DNA of 64,000 nt from NCBI RefSeq assembly GCF_030580865.1, contig NZ_JAUQSY010000023.1, forward strand, positions 1 to 64,000, in the 5' to 3' direction. Below the pieces are notes generated by a model. It had not been told where the DNA came from. It saw nothing but the letters and a program-made list of their open reading frames with translations, and made no database searches. Below, one piece after another: positions 55,080-63,085 of this stretch (position 1 is its first letter; each line of letters opens with the position of its first letter). This DNA is from Hymenobacter aranciens. Lineage in GTDB: Bacteria > Bacteroidota > Bacteroidia > Cytophagales > Hymenobacteraceae. The translations under genes and the position numbers were made by a program.

Positions 55080-57968
55080 ATGCGTCGCTCCCGCCCTCAC
55101 TCCCCTATTCGAAAATCTGGCCGCCCGCTGGGCCCAGCGGGTAAGAGTGCCCCTGCCCGCTCGGTAGGCAGCGCGCGCGCCAGCCAGCCGGGCAGTGCGA
55201 GAGCAGCATTTTTAGCCGCCGATGTCGTGGACGAAGTACCGCTGCTATTATTTAGCTACGACCTGCAGCACCAGCGCCTGCTACAGTGCAACAGCCGGGC
55301 AGTTAACACTATTGGCTACACCAAAGAGGAGCTGCTGGCCATGGGCGCGGATATTCTGCCCTGCCTGATACACCAGGACGAGTTGAAGCGCATCGAACAC
55401 AGCAACCTCGACCTGCTGCTGGCTGGGTGGCGCAGCCTGACGTGGGCCTGCCGCCTGCGACACCGCGACGGCAGCTGGCGCTGGATGCGCCTGCGGGTGC
55501 GCGCCAGCCTCACCGGACCCACAGGCCAAGTGCAGCAGGTAACGGGCAGCGCTGAGGATATTACCCGGCACCGCGCCGCCGTGGCCGAGCTGCGCCACAA
55601 CCGTCATTTTCTGCGGCAGATTGTTGATATTGTTCCCAATTTACTGTACGTATTCGAACTGCGCGAAATGCGCAACCTGTATTGTAACTCGCGGGTAGAA
55701 AAACTGTTGGGCTATACCGAAGCCGAAATTCAGGCGCACGGCGGGCAGGTACTCCAACACCTGCTGCCCCCGGAGGAAGCCGAGCGTTTTCGGGAAAACC
55801 TGGCCGAAGCCGCGCAGTTGCCCGACCACGAATCCTGCGCCATTGAGTATTCTGTTTACCATCGGGATGGCTCGTTGCGTTGGTTTTATGCCACGCACAC
55901 CCCGTTTGAGCGCGGCCCTGCCGGCGAAGTGCTCACCGTTATTGGGGTGGCCGAAGACGTGACGGAGCGGCGGGAAACAGCCGAGCGCAGCCGCCTCGAC
56001 CTGGAGCGGCTGGCTGAGCAGCACCGGCTGTTTCGGGAGGTTATCGACGCAATTCCGCACCCGGTCTACCTCAAGGATGGCAATGGCAACTACCTGCTGG
56101 CCAATCGTGCCATTGCCGAAATGTATGGCTCGACTCCGGAGGAGATGGTGCGCCGCGGGCGCGATGGCCTGACTGGCACTCCGCAGGATATTGAGCGCTA
56201 CACCACCCAGGACCGCCAGGTGCTGGCGACGCATCAGGACCTCAACGTGGAGGAAACCTACACCATGCCAGACGGCAACGTTCTGTGGTTTAACACGCTG
56301 AAACGCCTCTTCGTGCTGGCCGATGGTACCGAGCAGGTGCTGGGCGTCGACAGCAATATTACCGAGCTGAAGACCACGCAGCTGAAGCTGCAGGCCGCCA
56401 AGGAAGAAGCCGAGCAGAATGTGCAGGCCAAACAGGATTTTCTGGCCAATATGAGCCACGAAATCCGGACGCCGCTGCACGGCATTATCGGGCTGGCGGG
56501 CGTGCTGGCCAAGACCTCGCTCAGCAGCAGTCAGCTCGACTACCTGCGCCTGCTCAGCGACTCGGCCGAGCACCTGCTCACGGTGCTCAATGACGTGCTG
56601 ACAACGGCCCGTCTCGGCGCGGGCAAGCTGCGAGCCGAAGAAACCCTATTCACTCCCAAGCAGTTGCTACTGGGCTGCGCGGCCCTGCTGCGCCCCCGCG
56701 CCCGCGAGAAAAATCTGCGCTTGCGGGTAGAGGTGCCGCCGCTGCTGCCTGTGCTGGGTGATGCGCACCGCCTGCGCCAAGTGCTGCTCAACCTGGTTAG
56801 CAACGCCATCAAGTTCACCGAAGAAGGCGAAATAAAGATTCGCTGTGAGCGGCAGCCCGCCCCGGCCGACACGCCATCCGAGGAAATATGGCTAAAATTC
56901 AGCGTACTGGACACAGGCATTGGCGTAGCCCCAGAAGTAGCCGACAAGATATTTGAGCCATTTACCCAAGCTACCGCCAGCACCGACCGCGAGTACGGCG
57001 GCTCGGGCCTGGGGCTGAGCATTTCGAAAGGCCTGGTGGAGCTGATGGGCGGCAAACTCACGATGCAATCGACGCCGGGTCAGGGCAGCGAATTCAGCTT
57101 TGTGCTGCCCTTGACGGCCGAAGCCGGCGCCGAACCGGAAGCTCCCGCCGAGCCCACCGGCGCGCCCACCCCCACCGATGGGCCCGCCCTGACCGAGGGC
57201 GGCCGCGTGCTGCTGGTCGAAGACAACCTGGTGAATAGCTTATTGGCCGAAACTCTGCTCCGCAACTGGGGTTGGCAGGTCACGGCGGCTTTCAGCGGCG
57301 CGGCGGCCGTTGAGCTGTTTGCCGACCGCGAATTTGACGTGGTGCTGATGGATATTCAGATGCCCGGCATGGACGGCGAAACCGCCGCCCGCCACCTGCG
57401 CGAGCACCCCAATGCCGAGCGCGCCGCCACGCCCATCATTGCCCTCACCGCCCGCACCATGCCCGGCGAGGCCGAGCGCTTGCTTTCGACCGGTTTTAAC
57501 GGCTACCTTGCCAAGCCTTACAAGGAGGAGCAGCTCCTCGACGTTCTACGGTCCGTGCTGAGCTCGCACGCGGCCGAGCCCTTACCCACTTACCAAACCA
57601 CCAGTATGCCATCTTCTACCCTCTCCCTCTACGACCTGAGCAACGTGCGTCAGCTCGTCCGCCACGATGAGGCCGTCGTTCGCCGCCTCGCCTGGGCTTT
57701 CATCGAAACCACGCCGGCCATCCTCTCGGCGCTCGACGATGCGCTGCTCCGCCGCGACTGGCAGGCCCTGAGCGATGCTGCCCACCACCTGAAAGCTTCC
57801 ATCGACGGCTTGGGCGTGGAAAGCCTGCGCCAGGTGGTGCGCGAGGTAGAAAGCTACAGCGACACCACGCCGCCCAACCTGCAGCAGGCTACGCGCAGCG
57901 TGTCGCACATCCGCGAGGTGACGGAGCAGGTGATGACCCAGCTCCGCACCGAGTTTCCGGAGAAATAA
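55080..57968 (+). CDS. Hybrid sensor histidine kinase with three PAS, REC and Hpt domains
   Basis: This 962-residue soluble hybrid kinase opens with a basic, disordered stretch. Three PAS domains follow (~50-170, ~175-305, ~310-430: NRAVNTIGYTKEELLAMG-like, LYCNSRVEKLLGYTEAEIQA, VYLKDGNGNYLLANRAIAEM). HisKA has LANMSHEIRTPLHGIIGLAG with H460. HATPase has LVSNAIKFTEEGEIKIR, DTGIGVAPEVADKIFEPF and GSGLGLSISKGL. The receiver has RVLLVEDNLVNSLLAETLL (~709) and phospho-Asp D758 in VVLMDIQMPGMDG. An Hpt domain has DAAHHLKASIDGLG (H902). This is a complete internal phosphorelay whose output is probably the NtrC-type regulator just upstream. Confidence 0.95.
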   Translation: MRRSRPHSPIRKSGRPLGPAGKSAPARSVGSARASQPGSARAAFLAADVVDEVPLLLFSYDLQHQRLLQCNSRAVNTIGYTKEELLAMGADILPCLIHQDELKRIEHSNLDLLLAGWRSLTWACRLRHRDGSWRWMRLRVRASLTGPTGQVQQVTGSAEDITRHRAAVAELRHNRHFLRQIVDIVPNLLYVFELREMRNLYCNSRVEKLLGYTEAEIQAHGGQVLQHLLPPEEAERFRENLAEAAQLPDHESCAIEYSVYHRDGSLRWFYATHTPFERGPAGEVLTVIGVAEDVTERRETAERSRLDLERLAEQHRLFREVIDAIPHPVYLKDGNGNYLLANRAIAEMYGSTPEEMVRRGRDGLTGTPQDIERYTTQDRQVLATHQDLNVEETYTMPDGNVLWFNTLKRLFVLADGTEQVLGVDSNITELKTTQLKLQAAKEEAEQNVQAKQDFLANMSHEIRTPLHGIIGLAGVLAKTSLSSSQLDYLRLLSDSAEHLLTVLNDVLTTARLGAGKLRAEETLFTPKQLLLGCAALLRPRAREKNLRLRVEVPPLLPVLGDAHRLRQVLLNLVSNAIKFTEEGEIKIRCERQPAPADTPSEEIWLKFSVLDTGIGVAPEVADKIFEPFTQATASTDREYGGSGLGLSISKGLVELMGGKLTMQSTPGQGSEFSFVLPLTAEAGAEPEAPAEPTGAPTPTDGPALTEGGRVLLVEDNLVNSLLAETLLRNWGWQVTAAFSGAAAVELFADREFDVVLMDIQMPGMDGETAARHLREHPNAERAATPIIALTARTMPGEAERLLSTGFNGYLAKPYKEEQLLDVLRSVLSSHAAEPLPTYQTTSMPSSTLSLYDLSNVRQLVRHDEAVVRRLAWAFIETTPAILSALDDALLRRDWQALSDAAHHLKASIDGLGVESLRQVVREVESYSDTTPPNLQQATRSVSHIREVTEQVMTQLRTEFPEK

Positions 57969-59045
57969 GTGCCCGCTTTGCCCAGCGTTTCAGGCGTTAT
58001 TGCCATTGACAATATCGTCATTGGCGCGGGCCAGGCCGGGCTGGCAGCCGCCTATTATCTGCAGCAGCACCGCGCGCCGTTCATCGTGCTGGAAGCCGCT
58101 GATACCGCTGGCAGCGCCTGGACCGCCCGCTACGATTCGCTGCGCCTGTTTTCGCCCGTCTGGGCCAGCGGGCTGCCGGGCCGGCCGTGGCCCGGCAGCC
58201 CCTGGCACTACCCCACTACCCTGGAAGCGGCTGCTTACCTGCAGGCCTATGCGGCTCATTTTGCCTTTCCCGTTGTCTTTGGCCGGCGCGTCACGCGACT
58301 ACGGCCGCTGGCCGATGGCAGCTTTCAGCTTGAAACGGCGGTGGGGGCTACTTACCGCGCCCGCCGCGTGCTGGTGGCCACCGGGCCGTACATGGCGCCC
58401 CGGCTACCGGCGTTTGCCAGCAATCTGCCGACTAATCCGTTGCAACTACACAGCAGTCAGTACCAGCGCCCCAGCCAGGTGCCGGGCCGGGGCGCAGTGG
58501 CCGTGGTGGGCAGCGGTAATTCGGCCCTGCAAATCGCGGCTGATTTAGCCGTGAGCGGCCGCCCGGTGTATATAGCTTTTGATGAACGCGTGAAACCCTT
58601 CGCCAACAACCACCTGGGCTGGCTCATTATGGTGCTAACCGGCCTGCTGCGCGCCCCCGGCCACAGCCGCCTAGGCCGCTGGCTGCGGCGGCAGCCCGAA
58701 ACCGTAGTTAGCCGCGACTTCATTCATTTGCGCCGGCTCACCAACGTGCAGTTTGTGGGCCGGGCCATTGCTGCTCAGCCCGATGGCTGCCTACAAGGCC
58801 AGCTCGCCACCACGCCCCCGCTGGAGGCCGTGGTGTGGGCCACCGGCTTCCGGCCCGCTTACGATTGGCTGGAAGCACCTATTTTTGATACCGACGGCCG
58901 CCCGCGCCACCACCGGGGCCTGACGGCGGTGCCGGGCCTGGCTTTTCTGGGCTTGCCCTGGCTTGATAATCGGGGCTCGGCCCTGCTGTACGGCGCCGGC
59001 CGCGACGCCCGGCGCGTGGTGCGCACCTTACTCCAACAGCCCTAA
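57969..59045 (+). CDS. Flavin-dependent NAD(P)H monooxygenase-like protein
   Basis: This 358-residue two-dinucleotide-domain flavoprotein starts with GTG directly after the kinase stop (57966-57968). IVIGAGQAGLAAAYYLQQHR binds FAD. FIVLEAADTAGSAWTARYDS and LRLFSPVWASGLPGRPWPG match the FMO/CzcO family, and GAVAVVGSGNSALQIAADLA is the NADPH-binding site. VVWATGFRPAYDWL is the ATG motif, and FLGLPWLDNRGSALLYG closes it. The family includes flavin monooxygenases and CzcO-like oxidoreductases; the substrate cannot be read from sequence. The tight junction with the kinase gene suggests co-transcription. Confidence 0.83.
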   Translation: MPALPSVSGVIAIDNIVIGAGQAGLAAAYYLQQHRAPFIVLEAADTAGSAWTARYDSLRLFSPVWASGLPGRPWPGSPWHYPTTLEAAAYLQAYAAHFAFPVVFGRRVTRLRPLADGSFQLETAVGATYRARRVLVATGPYMAPRLPAFASNLPTNPLQLHSSQYQRPSQVPGRGAVAVVGSGNSALQIAADLAVSGRPVYIAFDERVKPFANNHLGWLIMVLTGLLRAPGHSRLGRWLRRQPETVVSRDFIHLRRLTNVQFVGRAIAAQPDGCLQGQLATTPPLEAVVWATGFRPAYDWLEAPIFDTDGRPRHHRGLTAVPGLAFLGLPWLDNRGSALLYGAGRDARRVVRTLLQQP

Positions 59046-59157
59046 TGATGCCATAATGTTGTACGAACCTCGCGGCCGAAAACCGGGTTGTATGGAAAGC
59101 TGACTTTCGGCGTTATCTTAGGGCAGCGAATTCCTCTTCTCCTATTCTTATTGTCTC

Positions 59158-59280
59158 ATGGCTCTTCTCTCCCTTGGTCTTGCCGCAGCTGCTGCAGCGT
59201 TGGCCGCCGCCCTTTTGGGCAAGCTTGCTGCCACCCCGGAACCTGTTCCGGTGCCAGTGCGCGTCAAGAACAAAAAATAG
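59158..59280 (+). CDS. Small hydrophobic peptide, 40 residues
   Basis: ATG 59158-59160 opens a 40-codon frame: MALLSLGLAAAAAALAAALL, then GKLAATPEPVPVPVRVKNKK and TAG. It is one hydrophobic helix followed by a Pro-Val stretch and a basic tail, so it is a candidate single-pass membrane microprotein. A terminator starts 20 nt after the stop, which supports a real transcription unit. Upstream, TATCTTAG (59114-59121) is a weak -7-like box. I recognise no family. Confidence 0.5.
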   Translation: MALLSLGLAAAAAALAAALLGKLAATPEPVPVPVRVKNKK

Positions 59281-59293
59281 TATTGGCAGCCCA

Positions 59294-59325
59294 TAAAAAA
59301 AGCAGCCTTGCGGGGCTGCTTTTTC
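59294..59325. terminator. Terminator
   Basis: AGCAGCC (59301-59307) pairs with GGCTGCT (59314-59320), flanked by seven A and five T, so it can act in both directions, for the small peptide gene and the convergent gene at 59349. Confidence 0.85.
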
Positions 59326-59348
59326 TATGTTCGTCAGGGCAGAACTGG

Positions 59349-59720
59349 TTAGCGGATAACCAGCTTGCTCATTTGATTATACGTGGCCGATTCCAGCTTA
59401 ACATAGTACAGGCCGTTGGCGAATTTGCTCAGGTCGAGGGTTTTCGTGTAACGGTCGTTGAGCTCAGTCAGCGTTTCGCGGTACATCACCGAGCCGATAA
59501 CGTTCAGTACGGTCAGCTCGACCTTTTTCCCTTCCAGATTATTGATGGTGAGGTGCACAATGCCAGTGCTCGGATTGGGATAGATGACCAGCTTATCGTC
59601 GCTGGTGATGCGCTGCCCCGGTCGGTGCAGTGAGGCGGCCGCGGCGTGCCGCGGCATAGCCAGCGCCGAGCCGAAACTCAGGCTGAGGATGGCAAAAAAT
59701 ATGAGTAGGCGTTGCATCAT
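59349..59720 (-). CDS. Short T9SS-sorting-domain secreted protein
   Basis: This 123-residue protein has a signal peptide (MMQRLLIFFAILSLSFGSAL, cleavage near AMA or HAAAA). The rest is almost only a T9SS type A sorting domain: DKLVIYPNPSTGIVHLTINN, ELTVLNVIGSVMYRETLTEL, and SKFANGLYYVKLESATYNQM with a final SKLVIR. With no other domain, it may be a tail-only peptide, a remnant, or a bait for the T9SS. Short proteins of this design are common in Bacteroidota. The GC content is lower than in the neighbouring giant genes, and the sorting domain differs from their ARRLTVE type. Confidence 0.85.
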   Translation of the reverse strand: MMQRLLIFFAILSLSFGSALAMPRHAAAASLHRPGQRITSDDKLVIYPNPSTGIVHLTINNLEGKKVELTVLNVIGSVMYRETLTELNDRYTKTLDLSKFANGLYYVKLESATYNQMSKLVIR

Positions 59721-59896
59721 AGCAAGATTGAGTGGTGGCGAACCAAGCGCCGAGTGACTTAGTAAACGACGGTTCGTTAATTTGGTTGTACAAAGGTACG
59801 CCGCCTTAGCCGTTTAGCCTACGAAAACATTCAGTAGCTTCGATGAACCGGGGTATTTTCCCTGCCAACTAATAGCCTTTTCCCGACCGAAGTAAC

Positions 59897-61015
59897 GTGG
59901 ATGTCCTTTTTATTGGTGGTGGCCTGGCCGGCCTCACGGCCGCCCTCGACCTGGCCCGGCGCGGCCACCGAGTGGCGCTGGTGGAGCGCAAGCAGTACCC
60001 GTTTCACAAAGTGTGCGGCGAGTACGTGAGCAACGAGGTGCTGCCCTACCTGCGCCGCCTGGGCGCCGACCCGGCCGCGCTGCAACCGGCCAACATTCAG
60101 GAGTTCTGGTTGTCGTCGCCGCGCGGACGGCTGCTCACGGCCCCGCTCGATTTGGGCGGTTTCGGCGTCAGCCGCTACGTGCTGGATGAGTTTCTGTACC
60201 AGCGGGCGCTGGCGGCGGGCGTCACGTTCTACCTGCCCGCCACGGTGGCCGATGTCACTTTCGACCCCGCCCGTGACCAGCACCAAGTGACCCTGGCCGA
60301 TGGCCGCCAGCTGACGGCCCGCGTGGTGTTGGGCACCTACGGCAAGCGCGCCAACCTCGACCGGCAGCTGCAGCGGCCGTTTTTTCAGCAGCGCTCGCCC
60401 TACCTGGGCGTGAAATACCACCTGCGCCTGCCGGGCTTTCCGCGCCACGTCATCGCGCTGCACAATTTTGCCGATGGCTACGCCGGCATCTCGGCCATTG
60501 AGGATGACAAGCTGTGTTTCTGCTATCTGACGACCCGGCGGCAATTGAAAGCGCACGGTACCATCGCCGCAATGGAGGCGCAGGTGTTGCAGCAAAATCC
60601 GTGGCTGCGCGAGATTTTCAGCCAGGCCGAGTTTCTCTACCCGCAGCCCGAGGTTATCAACGAAATTTCCTTCGCCCCCAAGCAACCCGTGGAGCAGCAT
60701 ATGCTGATGGCCGGCGACGCGGCCGGCCTCATCACGCCGCTGTGCGGCAATGGCATGGCTATGGCCCTGCACGGCGCGGCGCTGGCGGCAGCGGCGGCGC
60801 ATGATTTCCTGCGTGGCACTACCGGCCGTCCGGCAATGGAAATGGCCTACGCCTGTGCCTGGCAGGCGCAGTTTGGCGCACGGCTGCGGGTGGGGCGGGC
60901 GGTGCAGGGCTTGTTTGGCGGGCCGGTGATGAGCGAGCTGGTGGTGGGCGGGCTGCGGCACTGGCCCGCCGCCGTGCAACTGCTGATGCGACGCACGCAC
61001 GGGCAGGCGTTTTGA
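59897..61015 (+). CDS. FAD-dependent oxidoreductase, geranylgeranyl-reductase-like
   Basis: This 372-residue flavoprotein starts with GTG at 59897. VLFIGGGLAGLTAALDLARR and HRVALVERKQYPFHKVCGEY are the FAD-binding and signature regions of the geranylgeranyl reductase/halogenase-like family. DGYAGISAIEDDKLCFCYLT and LMAGDAAGLITPLCGNGMAM (the G-D motif that binds FAD) follow. It is transcribed with a type III polyketide synthase 145 nt downstream and a methyltransferase. Reductases of this type act on polyketide or isoprenoid tails in such clusters. The substrate is not known. Confidence 0.88.
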   Translation: MDVLFIGGGLAGLTAALDLARRGHRVALVERKQYPFHKVCGEYVSNEVLPYLRRLGADPAALQPANIQEFWLSSPRGRLLTAPLDLGGFGVSRYVLDEFLYQRALAAGVTFYLPATVADVTFDPARDQHQVTLADGRQLTARVVLGTYGKRANLDRQLQRPFFQQRSPYLGVKYHLRLPGFPRHVIALHNFADGYAGISAIEDDKLCFCYLTTRRQLKAHGTIAAMEAQVLQQNPWLREIFSQAEFLYPQPEVINEISFAPKQPVEQHMLMAGDAAGLITPLCGNGMAMALHGAALAAAAAHDFLRGTTGRPAMEMAYACAWQAQFGARLRVGRAVQGLFGGPVMSELVVGGLRHWPAAVQLLMRRTHGQAF

Positions 61016-61160
61016 GCTGCGCGGCGGCGCCCGGCTTTTTGGCATTTTAACCGCCGTTTAATCCCCTTTCCCGCGAAGCAACGTAATTAGCAGCGGCAAC
61101 GAATACGTATTCGTTCAGCCTACTTCCTTTTTTTCGCCGCTTTCCTTCTCCATTTTCCGC

Positions 61161-62276
61161 ATGCCGAGCTACGTAGGTGCCATTGGCACAGCCAATCCCG
61201 CGCACCGCATCGCCCAGGCCCGCATTGCCGATTTCATGGCCGGGGCGCTGCAGTTTGGCGAGGCCGACACGCGCAGGCTGCGGGCGCTATACCGGGTTTC
61301 GGGCATCGAGCAGCGCTATTCGGTGCTGCCCGACTACGATTTGCCGAACGGCGAATACACGTTCTTTCCGAATACCGTCGGCCTGGAGCCCTTCCCAACG
61401 GTGGGGCAGCGCATGGCCGCCTACCGCCGCGAGGCGCTGCCGCTGGCCACCGCCGCCGTGCACGACTGCCTGCGCCAAGCGCCTAGCATTGCGCCCGCCA
61501 CCATCACGCACCTTATCACGGTAAGCTGCACTGGCATGTATGCGCCAGGGCTCGACCTGGAGCTGGTGCGGGCGCTGGGCTTAGCGCCTAATGTGCGCCG
61601 CACCTGCGTCAATTTCATGGGGTGCTACGCCGCCGTGAATGCCTTGAAGCTGGCCGACGCCTTCTGCCGGGCTGATGCCACGGCGCGGGTACTGATAGTG
61701 AGCGTGGAGCTGTGTACGCTGCATTTCCAGAAAAGCCCGGAGGAAGACCACCTCGTGAGCAACGCCTTATTCGGCGATGGCGCGGCGGCCTGCCTAGTGC
61801 TGGCCGAGCCGCTGCCGGCCCCCGCGCCCAGCCTGGCTCTGACGGCCTTCCACTGCGGCATCGAGCCCGACGGCCACGCCGATATGGCCTGGCACATCAA
61901 CGACTTCGGCTTCGAGATGACGCTGAGCAGCTACGTGCCCAAGCTCATCCAGCGCGGCATCCGGCAACTCACGGAACAGCTGTTGGAGCAGCTCCCGGTG
62001 CAGCTTTCCGACATTCACGCCTTCGCCATCCACCCCGGCGGCCGCAAGATTCTTGAAACCATCGAAACCGCCCTCGGCCTGACGGCCCACGACAACCGCC
62101 ACGCCTACCACGTGCTGCGCAACTACGGCAATATGTCGTCGGCCACGGTGCTCTACGTGCTGCGCGAGGTGCTCGCCCACGCCACGCCCGCCGACCATGG
62201 CGCGCCGGTGCTCAGCTTCGCCTTCGGCCCGGGGCTAACTATTGAGGCCATGCTGTTGGAAGTCAATCATCAATGA
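61161..62276 (+). CDS. Type III polyketide synthase
   Basis: This 371-residue chalcone/stilbene-synthase-type enzyme condenses malonyl-CoA onto a CoA starter. All three catalytic residues are present: Cys155 in CVNFMGCYAAVNALKL, His291 in FAIHPGGRKILETI and Asn324 in LRNYGNMSSATVLYVL. ITVSCTGMYAPGLDLELVRA and SNALFGDGAAACLVLAEPLP are also typical. The starter preference cannot be read; bacterial relatives make alkylresorcinols or alkylpyrones. It is in a row with the oxidoreductase and the methyltransferase, and the three probably make one lipid-like phenolic product. Confidence 0.95.
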   Translation: MPSYVGAIGTANPAHRIAQARIADFMAGALQFGEADTRRLRALYRVSGIEQRYSVLPDYDLPNGEYTFFPNTVGLEPFPTVGQRMAAYRREALPLATAAVHDCLRQAPSIAPATITHLITVSCTGMYAPGLDLELVRALGLAPNVRRTCVNFMGCYAAVNALKLADAFCRADATARVLIVSVELCTLHFQKSPEEDHLVSNALFGDGAAACLVLAEPLPAPAPSLALTAFHCGIEPDGHADMAWHINDFGFEMTLSSYVPKLIQRGIRQLTEQLLEQLPVQLSDIHAFAIHPGGRKILETIETALGLTAHDNRHAYHVLRNYGNMSSATVLYVLREVLAHATPADHGAPVLSFAFGPGLTIEAMLLEVNHQ

Positions 62277-62280
62277 ACAA

Positions 62281-62375
62281 TTTTAACGGGCACGTTTCCA
62301 TCATCGTTTTTCCATCATCACCAATGAGCAACTCCAGCTTGCTCATTGTTAATTGCTGATTGCTCATTGTCAATT
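62281..62375. repeat. Palindromic repeat before the methyltransferase gene
   Basis: ATGAGCAACTCCAGC, TTGCTCAT and TTGTTAATTGCTGATTGCTC, ATTGTCAATTG show short mirror symmetry. It is similar to the purL/purQ repeat at 38746. The right edge runs into the frame of the methyltransferase gene. Confidence 0.65.
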
Positions 62376-62408
62376 GACCTCACGCAGCGCGCTTCTGGTC
62401 CCGAGCTG

Positions 62409-63080
62409 ATGGACGACCTGACGCTGGCCTCCGACGCCCTGCGCCAGAACCTCGATGAGCTGGAGACCATTAATACCTGGCTGGGCGGCTACGCGCCGGT
62501 ACTCAATGCGCTTGACCGGCTGCGGCCGCGCTTCCCGGCCGGCCGCGCCCTGCGCCTGGCCGACCTGGGCAGCGGCGGCGGCGACACGCTACGTCACGTG
62601 GCCCGCTGGGCCCGCCGCCACGGCGTGGCCGTAGAGCTGGTGGGCATCGATGCCAACCAGTTTATGCTCGACTACGCTGCCGCCAAAAGCCGCGACTACC
62701 CCGAAATCAGCTACCAGCAGTTCGATATTTTCTCGGCCGAATTCCAGGCCCAATCTTTCGACATCATCACCAACAGTCTCTTCTGCCACCACTTCACCGA
62801 TGCCGAGCTGGGGCCACTGCTGCGCCAGTGGCAGCGGCAAGCCACGCTGGCTGTCGTCATCAACGACCTGCATCGGCACATGCTGGCTTACTACAGTATC
62901 AGGTGGCTGACGCGGCTGCTGGGCGGCTCCCACCTGGTGCAACACGATGCGCCGCTGTCGGTAGCCCGCGCCTTTCGGCGCACCGATTGGGAGCAGTTGC
63001 TGCGGGCCGCTGGCATCACGCAGTATGAGCTGCGCTGGCGCTGGGCATTCCGCTGGCAGGTGATTATCGTGTCATCCTGA
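62409..63080 (+). CDS. SAM-dependent methyltransferase of the polyketide cluster
   Basis: This class I methyltransferase has 223 residues from the Met chosen. MDDLTLASDALRQNLDELET and INTWLGGYAPVLNAL are the family's N-terminal helices. ALRLADLGSGGGDTLRHVAR is the SAM-binding motif I, VELVGIDANQFMLDYA motif II, and FDIITNSLFCHHFTD motif post-I/IV. Methyltransferases of this type sit beside type III PKS genes and methylate the product. Sequence similarity seems to begin upstream of the ATG (RASGPELMDDL), so the native start may have been displaced by the palindromic repeat; an in-frame TTG at 62346 lies in that repeat. Confidence 0.85.
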   Translation: MDDLTLASDALRQNLDELETINTWLGGYAPVLNALDRLRPRFPAGRALRLADLGSGGGDTLRHVARWARRHGVAVELVGIDANQFMLDYAAAKSRDYPEISYQQFDIFSAEFQAQSFDIITNSLFCHHFTDAELGPLLRQWQRQATLAVVINDLHRHMLAYYSIRWLTRLLGGSHLVQHDAPLSVARAFRRTDWEQLLRAAGITQYELRWRWAFRWQVIIVSS

Positions 63081-63085
63081 GCATT

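Noticed and set aside
59831..61045. 404-codon minus-strand frame over the oxidoreductase gene
   Set aside because: The plus-strand frame has clear FAD-binding motifs; the minus frame has none.
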